From an uncultured Verrucomicrobiota bacterium (GTDB lineage Bacteria > Verrucomicrobiota > Kiritimatiellia > CAIQIC01 > Lenti-01): a stretch of 33,096 nt of DNA. Position 1 is the stretch's first letter. Each line of letters begins with the position of its first letter. Below, piece by piece: positions 1-6,826 of this stretch. Under the pieces are notes generated by a model that did no database searches, was not told the origin of the DNA, and saw only the letters and a list, made by a program, of their open reading frames with translations. The stretch covers positions 1-33,096 of the forward strand of contig CALKWZ010000032.1 in assembly GCA_938003985.1 (NCBI GenBank), given 5' to 3'. A program made the position numbers and the translations under genes.

Positions 1-31
1 GAAAAGAAAACACCGGCCTCAACGAGGCCGG
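1..31 (-). terminator. Intrinsic terminator of the solute-binding protein gene
   Basis: An 8-bp perfect stem (13-20 with 24-31, loop AAC) is followed on the minus strand by a T-rich run covering 12 to 1. It lies about 30 nt past the stop codon of the minus-strand gene ending at 63, the expected position for a Rho-independent terminator. Confidence 0.85.
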
Positions 32-62
32 CTACAATCGAACCCAACAGCCCGGTGGCGCG

Positions 63-1850
63 CTAATCCGCGACGCGCCAGTATTTTTCCATGCCGCAGG
101 GGAAGTCGTGGCGGCGGTAGTTCTGCAGGCGGTCGTGGCGGACGCTGAAGGCCATCGGGTGGGCCATGAGGATCCAGGGGCAATCCTCGAGCACGACGTC
201 GGCCGCGGCGCGGCAGAGGGCTTCGCGTTCGGGCGATTCGGGCAAAGCGATCAGCTCGCGGTAGAGCCGGTCGAATTCGGCGCTGCGGTAGTTGCAGCGG
301 TTGGGCCCGGGCGAGGCGTTTTCGCTGGCGAAGAGCTGCAGGAAGTTCTGGGCGTCGGGATAGTCCCCCACCCACGTCACGGTGAACGTCTGGGCCTGGC
401 GCTGTTCGATCTTCTTCAGGAAGGCCGGCCAGTTGTTGTAGCTGGGTTCCAGCACGACGCCGATGCGCTCGAAGAAGCTGGCGATGACTTCCGCGCCTTG
501 GCGCGCTTCGGGATTGTCGGCCTGGCCCAGTTCGAGCGTCAGCTTGAGCCGCCGGCCGGTGGCGGGGTCCTGGCCGCCGGGATAGCCGGCTTCGGCCAGC
601 AGGCGCCGGGCGCGGGCCAGATCGAAGCCGTAGGGCAGCTCGGCTTCGCGCGCGCCGGCCACGCCGGGCGGCACCGGGCCGCGGGGCGCCACGATGCGGC
701 CGTTCTGGAAGTTCATCCAGGCGGCGGCATCGAACGCGCAGGACAGGGCCTGGCGCAGCTTCCGGTTCGGGCCGACGACGGGATCGTCCATGTTGAAGGC
801 CAGATAGGTCACGTTGAGCTGCGGCGACTTGCCCAGCGCGATGCCTTTGGCGGCCAGCTCGGGCCGCAGCTCTTTTTCGGGCGTGATGATGCTGTCCCAG
901 TCTTCGCGCCCGACGGCGACGATGTCGAGGCCGCCGGCCATGAACATCAGCCAGGCGGTGGACGGATCGCCGACGACGGAATCCACGATGCGCGGCGTCA
1001 GCGGCAACGGCTTGCCCGCGTCGGGCGTCGGGGCGTCGGCGGGCATGGCGTCGGTCCGGCCCGTGGCCTTCCACTGGGGATTGGCGCGGTATTCGTAGCG
1101 GTAGTTCTGGCGGGCGGAGGCCAGGACGTAGGGCCCGGTGCCGACGGGATGGTTGACGAAGGCGGCGCCGTAGCATTCGACGGCCTCGCGCGGGACGGCG
1201 AAGGCGTACGGCATGGCCAGCACCCACGGCAGCTGCGGATAGGGCTGCGTCAGGCGGATCTCCAGCTCGTGCGGGCCGAGCGCGCGCAGGCCGGCCACGG
1301 GCCGGTCGTAGTCGGTCGGTTCCGGGCTCCGGCTGGCTTCGCGGAATTCGTCCAGGCCCGCGATCTTGCCGCGATAGACCCAGTAGCCGCCGGAGCCGAC
1401 CTTCACGTCGGCGATGCGCAGGATGGAATAGACGAAATCCTGCGCGACGAGTTCCCGCCCCTGCCCGCCGGTGGCGGCGAAGCACGGATCGTCGGCAAAC
1501 CGGATGCCCGGGCGCAGGCGGATGCGCCAGACGAGGCCGTCGGGCGAGACGTCGGGCATGGCGGCCGCCAGCAGCGGCTCGAGGCGGTACGGGCGGTCCC
1601 AGTAGGCGTATTGCAGCAGGCCTTCGTAGAGGCGGCCTGTCGCGAGGGCCGTGGCTTCGTCCGCGGCCAGCGCCGGATCGAAGCCGCGGAGGCGCGCGGT
1701 GGTCAGGCGCAGGGTCGGGACGTCGTCGCGGGCGGTCTCCGGCGCGGGGCCGCAACCGGCCAGCAGCGCGGCCAGCGCCACGCCCCACGTGAGGGCTTTC
1801 AATTTACCCGGGACGAGGTCGTCCCGGCTCCAAACAGCCCGTTGGCGCAT
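63..1850 (-). CDS. ABC transporter substrate-binding lipoprotein, family 5 (oligopeptide type)
   Basis: Predicted periplasmic substrate-binding lipoprotein of the SBP_bac_5 (OppA/DppA) family, which hands peptides or similar solutes to an ABC permease. From the ATG at 1850 it has 595 residues. A hydrophobic stretch ends in the lipobox LAGC with Cys33 as the lipidation site; the mature part has typical family features such as VGTGPYVL and a long C-terminal lobe containing LNVTYLAFNMD. A TTG at 1802 would give a shorter, textbook lipoprotein signal peptide (MKALTWGVALAALLAGC), so the true start may be there; neither start has a convincing Shine-Dalgarno. The open frame continues upstream to 1970 but would run through the secG terminator, so that start is rejected. 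No permease or ATPase genes adjoin it, so the partner transporter must be elsewhere. Substrate cannot be told. Confidence 0.88.
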   Translation of the reverse strand: MRQRAVWSRDDLVPGKLKALTWGVALAALLAGCGPAPETARDDVPTLRLTTARLRGFDPALAADEATALATGRLYEGLLQYAYWDRPYRLEPLLAAAMPDVSPDGLVWRIRLRPGIRFADDPCFAATGGQGRELVAQDFVYSILRIADVKVGSGGYWVYRGKIAGLDEFREASRSPEPTDYDRPVAGLRALGPHELEIRLTQPYPQLPWVLAMPYAFAVPREAVECYGAAFVNHPVGTGPYVLASARQNYRYEYRANPQWKATGRTDAMPADAPTPDAGKPLPLTPRIVDSVVGDPSTAWLMFMAGGLDIVAVGREDWDSIITPEKELRPELAAKGIALGKSPQLNVTYLAFNMDDPVVGPNRKLRQALSCAFDAAAWMNFQNGRIVAPRGPVPPGVAGAREAELPYGFDLARARRLLAEAGYPGGQDPATGRRLKLTLELGQADNPEARQGAEVIASFFERIGVVLEPSYNNWPAFLKKIEQRQAQTFTVTWVGDYPDAQNFLQLFASENASPGPNRCNYRSAEFDRLYRELIALPESPEREALCRAAADVVLEDCPWILMAHPMAFSVRHDRLQNYRRHDFPCGMEKYWRVAD

Positions 1851-1882
1851 GTCGTTGGAGCCCCCGACGACCCCGTCGGGGG
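1808..1882 (-). other. Two stable hairpins around the start of the solute-binding protein gene
   Basis: Two inverted repeats are visible: 1861-1868 with 1875-1882 (8 bp, 6-nt loop, CCCCCGAC stem) and 1808-1815 with 1820-1827 (8 bp, loop AGGT, CCGGGACG stem). They bracket the ATG at 1850 and precede the alternative TTG at 1802. The first includes the only G-rich stretch upstream of the ATG. They could be regulatory leader structures or a dispersed palindromic repeat; the sequence alone does not decide. Confidence 0.45.
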
Positions 1883-1913
1883 ATGGGAAGCGGAAACGGC
1901 GTTTCGCGCCCGG

Positions 1914-1945
1914 AAACAAAAACCCCGCGCAGAGCCTGCGCGGGG
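1914..1945 (-). terminator. Intrinsic terminator of the gap-pgk-tpiA-secG operon
   Basis: A 10-bp perfect GC-rich stem (1923-1932 with 1936-1945, 3-nt loop) is followed on the minus strand by TTTTTGTTT (1922-1914). It lies 25 nt after the secG stop codon and is the strongest terminator in the window. Confidence 0.92.
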
Positions 1946-1969
1946 AGACGTTCGACCCGAAGGGGTTCA

Positions 1970-2476
1970 TTACTCCTGCGGAGCGGGCGCGCTTTCTTCC
2001 GCCGCCGGTTCGGCCGCGGGGGCTTCTTCGGCCGCCGGCGCTTCGACCGGGGCCAGTTCGCCGTCTTCGCCCATCTGCAGCGCCATGGGCGCGGCAGGCA
2101 CGGCGAGCGGGATCTCTTCATCCGGCAGCGCGGGCAGTTCGGCGACGGGCGCGGACAACGGAGCCGCGGGGGCCGCCATCGGCGCCAGCGGGGCTTCGGC
2201 GCCGGCGCCGTCCATCACGGAACCGGAGGAACCGCCTTTGCCCTTGGCGAACAGGATGCCCAGGACGATGGTCGTCAGCATGAAGACCGCCGCGAGCGTG
2301 ATGGTCATGCGCGTCAGCACGTTGCCGGCGCGGCTGCCGAACAGGCTTTCGCCCATGCCGCTGCCGAACGCCATGCCGAGCCCTTGGTCCTTGGACTTCT
2401 GGGCCAGGATGACCACGATCAGCAAGAACGCGGACAGGACTTCGACGATCAACAACAGACTGATGAGAATGGACAT
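1970..2476 (-). CDS. secG: Preprotein translocase subunit SecG, with long acidic Ala/Pro tail
   Basis: SecG is the small inner-membrane subunit of the SecYEG channel and stimulates SecA-driven export. The N-terminal 75 residues match the family: a first membrane helix at about 2-22, the conserved cytoplasmic loop KSKDQGLGMAFGSG, then a second helix at about 54-74. The protein has 168 residues, against roughly 70-110 in most bacteria. The extra 80 or so residues are a low-complexity tail rich in Ala, Pro and Glu. AGGAG lies 7 nt before the ATG at 2476. It is the last gene of the glycolytic operon, 33 bp after tpiA; a tpiA-secG pair is a common bacterial arrangement. Confidence 0.9.
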   Translation of the reverse strand: MSILISLLLIVEVLSAFLLIVVILAQKSKDQGLGMAFGSGMGESLFGSRAGNVLTRMTITLAAVFMLTTIVLGILFAKGKGGSSGSVMDGAGAEAPLAPMAAPAAPLSAPVAELPALPDEEIPLAVPAAPMALQMGEDGELAPVEAPAAEEAPAAEPAAEESAPAPQE

Positions 2477-2509
2477 CGGGGACTCCTAACGATTGAAAGG
2501 AGGTCTCTT

Positions 2510-3265
2510 TTAGACCGCCGCGCGGACAATGTCAATGAACGACTTGGCGTCGAGGGCGGCGCCGCCGATCAGGCCGCCGTCGATGTCCGGCATGCCGAAG
2601 AGTTCCTTGGCGTTGGAGGCCTTGACGCTGCCGCCGTACTGGATGCGGACGCCCTGGGCGACGGTGGCGTCGAACATCGCCGTCAGCACCTGGCGGATCA
2701 GGGCGTGCACGTCCTGCGCCTGCTGGCTGGTGGCGGTCTTGCCCGTGCCGATGGCCCAGACGGGCTCGTAGGCGATCACGGAATCGAGCACTTCCTTGGC
2801 GGAAAGGCCCGCGAGGCTGCCCTTGACCTGGGTGGCGATGACTTCCTCGACCTTGCCCGCTTCGCGTTCCTGGAGGGTTTCGCCCACGCAGACGATCGGG
2901 TGCAGGCTCGAGGCCAGCGCGGCCTTGGTCTTGCGGTTGACGATCGCGTCGGTCTCGCCGAAGTACTGGCGGCGTTCGCTGTGGCCGAGGATGACGTAGT
3001 GGCAATACAGTTCGCGCAGCATGCCCGCGGAGGTTTCGCCGGTGAAGGCGCCGCTTTTTTCCCAGTGCATGTTCTGGGCGCCGAGGTCGATGTGCGTGCC
3101 CTGGACCAGCTGGCTCACCGTGGAGAGCGCGGTGAACGGCGGGCACACGACGACTTCCACTTCGCGGAAATTCGCCAGATCCGCCTTGAGGGCGTTCACG
3201 AGGGCCGCCGCTTCCGCGGTGGTCATGTTCATCTTCCAGTTGCCGGCCACGATCTTCTTGCGCAT
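2510..3265 (-). CDS. tpiA: Triosephosphate isomerase
   Basis: Cytoplasmic glycolytic and gluconeogenic enzyme interconverting dihydroxyacetone phosphate and glyceraldehyde 3-phosphate. The 251-residue protein has the usual length and all catalytic residues: Lys11 in GNWKMN, His95 in LGHSERR, Glu167 in AYEPVWAIGTGK, and the phosphate-binding GGSVKASN near residue 211. It follows pgk by about 40 bp on the same strand and precedes secG, consistent with a gap-pgk-tpiA-secG transcript. Confidence 0.98.
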   Translation of the reverse strand: MRKKIVAGNWKMNMTTAEAAALVNALKADLANFREVEVVVCPPFTALSTVSQLVQGTHIDLGAQNMHWEKSGAFTGETSAGMLRELYCHYVILGHSERRQYFGETDAIVNRKTKAALASSLHPIVCVGETLQEREAGKVEEVIATQVKGSLAGLSAKEVLDSVIAYEPVWAIGTGKTATSQQAQDVHALIRQVLTAMFDATVAQGVRIQYGGSVKASNAKELFGMPDIDGGLIGGAALDAKSFIDIVRAAV

Positions 3266-3305
3266 GTTCGATCCTTTTCGTTCTTCGGGTTGTTGGGGAA
3301 AACGT

Positions 3306-4550
3306 CTACTTGTCGTTCAGGGCGGCCACGCCGGGCAGTTCCTTGCCTTCGAGGTATTCGAGGCTGGCGCCGCCGCCGGTGCTGATGTGGGTCATCTGGG
3401 CGGCCAGGCCGCTCTTGTTCACGGCGCTGACGCTGTCGCCGCCGCCGATGATGCTCGTGGCGCCGCTGGCGGCCACCGCCTCGCAGACGCCGAAGGTGCC
3501 CGCCGCGAACGGCTTCATCTCGAAACAGCCCATCGGGCCGTTCCAGACCACCGTCTTGGCGCCCTGGATCGCCGCCGCGTAGAGCGCGATCGTCCGGGGG
3601 CCGATGTCCAGCGCCATCCAGCCGGCGGGAATTTCGTTGCCGACGACCTGGGTCTGGGCCGCCGCGTCGAACTTGTCCGCCGCGACGTTGTCCACCGGCA
3701 GCAGGAACTTCTTGCCGTTGGCCTTGGCCTTCTCGATCATCTGGCGGGCGTAGTCGAGCTGGTCGAGCTCGCACAGCGAGTTGCCGACGTCGTGGCCCTG
3801 CGCCTTGAGGAAGGTGTAGGCCATGCCGCCGCCGACGATCAGGACGTCCACCTTGTCGAGGAGGTTGTTCACGACCGCCAGCTTGTCGCTGACCTTCGCG
3901 CCGCCGAGGATCGCCACGAACGGGCGGACGGGGTTGTTGACGGCGTTGCCGAGGTAGCGGATTTCCTTTTCGAGCAGGAAGCCGGCCACGCTGGTGCCGA
4001 TGTACTTGCAGATGACGGCGGTCGAGGCGTGCGCGCGGTGCGCGGCGCCGAAGGCGTCGTTGACGAAGATCTCGCCGTAGGACGCGAGCTTCTTGGCCAT
4101 GGCCTTCTGCTTTTCCTTCAGCTCGGCCTTCTTGGCCTTGAGCTCGTCGTCGGTCATGTCGTCGGTCTTCTTGACCTTGGCTTCTTCCTCTTTGTAGAAG
4201 CGGGTGTTTTCCAGCACGAGGACCTGGCCCGGCTTCAGCGCGGCGACGTCGGCGTCGGCCGCCTGGCAATCCGCCGCGAACGCGACGGACCGGCCCAGCA
4301 GCTTGGCGAGGTGGTCGGCCACGGGCTTGAGGCTGAATTCGGCCTCGTACCCCTTGCCTTTCGGCCGGCCCAGGTGGCTCATCAGCACGAGGCTGGCGCC
4401 CTGCTCCAGGACGTAGCGGATCGACGGCAGCGCCGCGGTCACGCGGGTGTCGTCGCCGATCTTCCCTTCCTTGATCGGCACGTTGAAATCCACGCGCATG
4501 ACCACGCGCTTGCCCTTCAAGTCCACGTCTTTCAAGGTCTTCTTGTCCAT
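3306..4550 (-). CDS. pgk: Phosphoglycerate kinase, with a Lys/Glu-rich insertion
   Basis: Transfers the acyl phosphate of 1,3-bisphosphoglycerate to ADP in glycolysis. The start is the ATG at 4550, preceded by AGAGGA; the open frame extends 13 codons further up, but those do not resemble the family. 414 residues. N-terminal motifs are RVDFNVP (residues 19-25) and SHLGRPKG (58-65); the nucleotide-binding half has NGPMGCFE and GGGDSVSAV. Between ENTRFYKEEE (about residues 114-123) and LASYGEIFVNDAFG (155-168) lies a charged stretch of about 28 residues, mostly Lys, Glu, Asp and Ala, where most family members have only a short link. It is predicted helical and sits in the N-domain, away from the active-site residues. 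Lies between gap and tpiA. Confidence 0.96.
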   Translation of the reverse strand: MDKKTLKDVDLKGKRVVMRVDFNVPIKEGKIGDDTRVTAALPSIRYVLEQGASLVLMSHLGRPKGKGYEAEFSLKPVADHLAKLLGRSVAFAADCQAADADVAALKPGQVLVLENTRFYKEEEAKVKKTDDMTDDELKAKKAELKEKQKAMAKKLASYGEIFVNDAFGAAHRAHASTAVICKYIGTSVAGFLLEKEIRYLGNAVNNPVRPFVAILGGAKVSDKLAVVNNLLDKVDVLIVGGGMAYTFLKAQGHDVGNSLCELDQLDYARQMIEKAKANGKKFLLPVDNVAADKFDAAAQTQVVGNEIPAGWMALDIGPRTIALYAAAIQGAKTVVWNGPMGCFEMKPFAAGTFGVCEAVAASGATSIIGGGDSVSAVNKSGLAAQMTHISTGGGASLEYLEGKELPGVAALNDK

Positions 4551-4586
4551 GTCCGTCCTCTTATGCGGTTGGGTGCGATTGCGAAA

Positions 4587-4618
4587 CATTCCGCCGGGGC
4601 GCGCGCCCCGGCGGAATG
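4587..4618 (-). other. Perfect 32-bp palindrome between gap and pgk
   Basis: Positions 4587-4600 and 4605-4618 are perfectly complementary (14 bp) around a GCGC loop. The hairpin lies 19 nt after the gap stop codon and about 36 nt before the pgk start. On the minus strand only TTT follows, so it is at best a weak terminator. A structure here could stop part of the transcripts or protect the 3' end of gap mRNA, making gap more abundant than pgk; that is inference. Confidence 0.7.
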
Positions 4619-4637
4619 GAATGGAACCGTGTCCGGC

Positions 4638-5636
4638 CTACTTGGCCATCACGCGGATCATTTCCAACACCTTGTTGGAATAACCCCACTCGTTGTCGTA
4701 CCAGGCCACGATCTTCACGAAGTTCGCGTCGAGCTGGATGCCGGCTTCGGCGTCGAACACGCTCGTGAGGGTCTCGCCGACGAAATCGGTGCTGACGACC
4801 TTTTCCTCGGTGTAGCCGAGGACGCCCTTCAGTTCGCCTTCGCTGGCGGCCTTCATGGCGGCCTTGATCTCGTCGTAGGAGCAGGCCTTCTTCAGGACGA
4901 CGGTCAGGTCGACCACGGAGACGTCGCTGGTCGGGACGCGGAAGGCCATGCCGGTGAGCTTCTTGTTCAGCTCGGGGATGACCTTGCCGACGGCCTTGGC
5001 CGCGCCGGTGCTGCTGGGGATGATGTTTTCGAGGATGCCGCGGCCGCCGCGCCAATCCTTCTTCGAGGGGCCGTCCACCGTCTTCTGGGTGGCGGTCGCC
5101 GCGTGCACGGTCGTCATCAGGCCTTTTTCGATGCCGAACTTGTCGTTGAGGACCTTGGCGACGGGCGCCAGGCAGTTCGTCGTGCAGCTCGCGTTGGAGA
5201 TGATGGTCTCGCCCTTGTAGCTGGCGGAGTTGACGCCGAACACGAACATCGGGGTGTCGTCCTTGGAGGGCGCGCTCAGCAGCACCTTCTTGGCGCCGGC
5301 CTTGAGGTGCGCTTCCGCCGTCACCTTGTCCAGGAACAGGCCCGTGGATTCGACGACGATTTCGGCGCCGACTTCGTTCCACTTGAGGGCCGCGGGATCC
5401 TTCTCGGCCGTCAGGCGGATCTTCTGGCCGTTGACGACGAGCGTGGAGCCTTCGACGGCGATCGTGCCCTGGAAGCGGCCGTGCACGCTGTCGTACTTGA
5501 GCATGTAGGCCAAGTATTCCGGCTCCAGCAGATCGTTGATGCCGACGATTTCGATGTCCTTGAAATTCTTGATCGCCGCGCGAAACACCATGCGGCCGAT
5601 GCGTCCGAATCCATTGATGCCAACCTTGATAGCCAT
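4638..5636 (-). CDS. gap: Glyceraldehyde-3-phosphate dehydrogenase, type I
   Basis: NAD-linked glycolytic enzyme converting glyceraldehyde 3-phosphate to 1,3-bisphosphoglycerate. 332 residues, normal length. The Rossmann motif GINGFGRIGR is at residues 7-16, the catalytic Cys151 is in SNASCTTNCLAP, and the catalytic His178 is in TTVHAATATQ. The Asp in GIND (residue 35) favours NAD over NADP. First gene of the gap-pgk-tpiA-secG operon, with its own promoter about 75 bp upstream and a strong hairpin directly downstream. GGAGA lies somewhat far (about 11 nt) from the ATG. Confidence 0.98.
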   Translation of the reverse strand: MAIKVGINGFGRIGRMVFRAAIKNFKDIEIVGINDLLEPEYLAYMLKYDSVHGRFQGTIAVEGSTLVVNGQKIRLTAEKDPAALKWNEVGAEIVVESTGLFLDKVTAEAHLKAGAKKVLLSAPSKDDTPMFVFGVNSASYKGETIISNASCTTNCLAPVAKVLNDKFGIEKGLMTTVHAATATQKTVDGPSKKDWRGGRGILENIIPSSTGAAKAVGKVIPELNKKLTGMAFRVPTSDVSVVDLTVVLKKACSYDEIKAAMKAASEGELKGVLGYTEEKVVSTDFVGETLTSVFDAEAGIQLDANFVKIVAWYDNEWGYSNKVLEMIRVMAK

Positions 5637-5710
5637 ATTCCGTGATCTCCGTGTGTTTTCTTTTTAAATTTCCGATGCATTCCGTCCGCAAACCGGCGGA
5701 ATTGCGCGAC

Positions 5711-5739
5711 ACCATACGCCCCCGCCGGCGGCGAGTCAA
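5711..5739 (-). promoter_or_regulatory. Sigma-70-type promoter of the gap operon
   Basis: On the minus strand TTGACT (5739-5734) is separated by 17 nt from TATGGT (5716-5711). The predicted start of transcription near 5704 leaves a leader of about 70 nt before gap. Confidence 0.7.
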
Positions 5740-5828
5740 TCCCGGAATTGCAAGAAACTTGCAGTAAAAAACGGTTTACTTCGCCGGATGCCCCGCGGCC
5801 GGAAGCCGCACCGCCTCTCCGCCCCGGG

Positions 5829-5870
5829 CCAAACGGCCGCGCCCGGAAAACCGTTTGGTCCGGGCGCGGC
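5829..5870 (-). other. Interleaved inverted repeats (pseudoknot-capable) downstream of the beta-barrel gene
   Basis: Two inverted repeats overlap in the order A-B-A'-B': A is 5829-5836 with A' at 5851-5858 (CCAAACGG/CCGTTTGG), and B is 5837-5846 with B' at 5860-5869 (CCGCGCCCGG/CCGGGCGCGG). They can form either of two hairpins or both as an H-type pseudoknot. Position 16 nt past the stop at 5885 suggests a role in ending or protecting that transcript, but no T-run follows. Confidence 0.55.
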
Positions 5871-5884
5871 GGCGGCAGCAAGGA

Positions 5885-6634
5885 TCAGAATTCGTAGCCG
5901 GCGGAGAAATACGCGCCCCAGTCGACGACGTCCGCGAGGCAATACAGGACGCCCGCCGTGAACAGCAGCTGCGGGTTCGGCGCGAAGCGCGCGCCGACCG
6001 TGAGGTCCACGTCGTCGTCTTCGCCGTCCGCGCGCGCGGTTTCGGCGGACAAGGCCGCGTTGAGGCTCCACTTCTCGCCCAACGGATAGAGGCCCTCCAG
6101 CGCGCCCTGCAGGACGAAATCTTCCTCGCCCCGGTCCGCGTCCAGGATCAGGTAGCCGCCGGCGTTCGCCACGGCCACGACGGGACCGAGCGTTTTCGAA
6201 ACCAGCAAGTTGAGTTCCGGCTCCACGCTGCCGGTGCCCAGGCACTTGTCGTCGTCGCCCGTGGGCAACCCGACGGCGCCGTGCAGCGCGAGGTCGAAGC
6301 CCGAATCGGCCTCGTCCAGGAAGCGATAGACCGTGCCGAGGCCCGTGTCGCCGAGTCCGGATTCGGAATCGCCGTCGTCCACGTCCCAGCTGACGAAGCT
6401 GGGCGCGACGTAAGCCGCCCACCGTTCGGAAATGCCGTAGCCCACCTGGAGCTGGCCGAACAGGGTATGGCCGTCGTCCCATTCTTCGTAGCCGCCGCCC
6501 AGCCGCGCCTGCACCTTGCCCGGCGCGGGCAGGCGCGTGTCGCCCGCCACGATCGTCCGCTGCCACTCGGCCTGGACCGCGCCGACGCAGACGCACAGGA
6601 TGACCGCCGTCCACCACCATTGCCTGACTTTCAT
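5885..6634 (-). CDS. Putative outer-membrane beta-barrel protein (MetA/phenol-degradation-like transporter fold)
   Basis: 249 residues with a clear Sec signal peptide: Met-Lys-Val-Arg, a hydrophobic core, and a likely cut after VQA near residue 22. The mature chain alternates short amphipathic strands rich in Gly, Tyr and Trp with acidic loops and ends in Tyr-Glu-Phe, a C-terminal aromatic typical of BAM-assembled barrels. The central block (GLGDTGLGTVYRFL, then LPTGDDDKCLGTGS and SKTLGP) resembles the MetA-pathway-of-phenol-degradation family of putative outer-membrane transporters; this is recognition by motif only. Start is the ATG at 6634 with AAGGAG 6 nt before it. Divergent from ileS. 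Substrate unknown. Confidence 0.75.
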   Translation of the reverse strand: MKVRQWWWTAVILCVCVGAVQAEWQRTIVAGDTRLPAPGKVQARLGGGYEEWDDGHTLFGQLQVGYGISERWAAYVAPSFVSWDVDDGDSESGLGDTGLGTVYRFLDEADSGFDLALHGAVGLPTGDDDKCLGTGSVEPELNLLVSKTLGPVVAVANAGGYLILDADRGEEDFVLQGALEGLYPLGEKWSLNAALSAETARADGEDDDVDLTVGARFAPNPQLLFTAGVLYCLADVVDWGAYFSAGYEF

Positions 6635-6765
6635 GTTTTCTCCTTGGTTCGCGGGAGATTTCGCTCCCTTCGAGCGTGAGCATGGGCCGATCCCGCGCCG
6701 GGCGCAACCCGGAAATTCCGGAAAATGGCGCGGCGCGCGCCGGCGGTTCCAGGACCCGCCCATCC

Positions 6766-6794
6766 TTGACAAACGCCCCCCGCCGCCGTTCAAT
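6766..6794 (+). promoter_or_regulatory. Promoter of ileS
   Basis: TTGACA (6766-6771), 17-nt spacer, TTCAAT (6789-6794). A start near 6801 gives a leader of about 26 nt containing the GGAAGGAA ribosome site. The leader is too short for a T-box or other riboswitch. Confidence 0.6.
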
Positions 6795-6826
6795 GTGCGG
6801 CTGATTCGGCCCGGAAGGAAAAACCC

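Noticed and set aside
1850..1970. Longer start for the solute-binding protein at 1970
   Set aside because: It would place the secG terminator inside the coding region and the extra residues show no signal peptide.
3021..5645. Long plus-strand open frame over tpiA, pgk and gap
   Set aside because: The minus strand carries three complete enzymes with catalytic motifs; the plus-strand product is a biased mirror.
6795..6826. T-box or other riboswitch upstream of ileS
   Set aside because: The leader from the best promoter is about 26 nt, far too short for such a structure.
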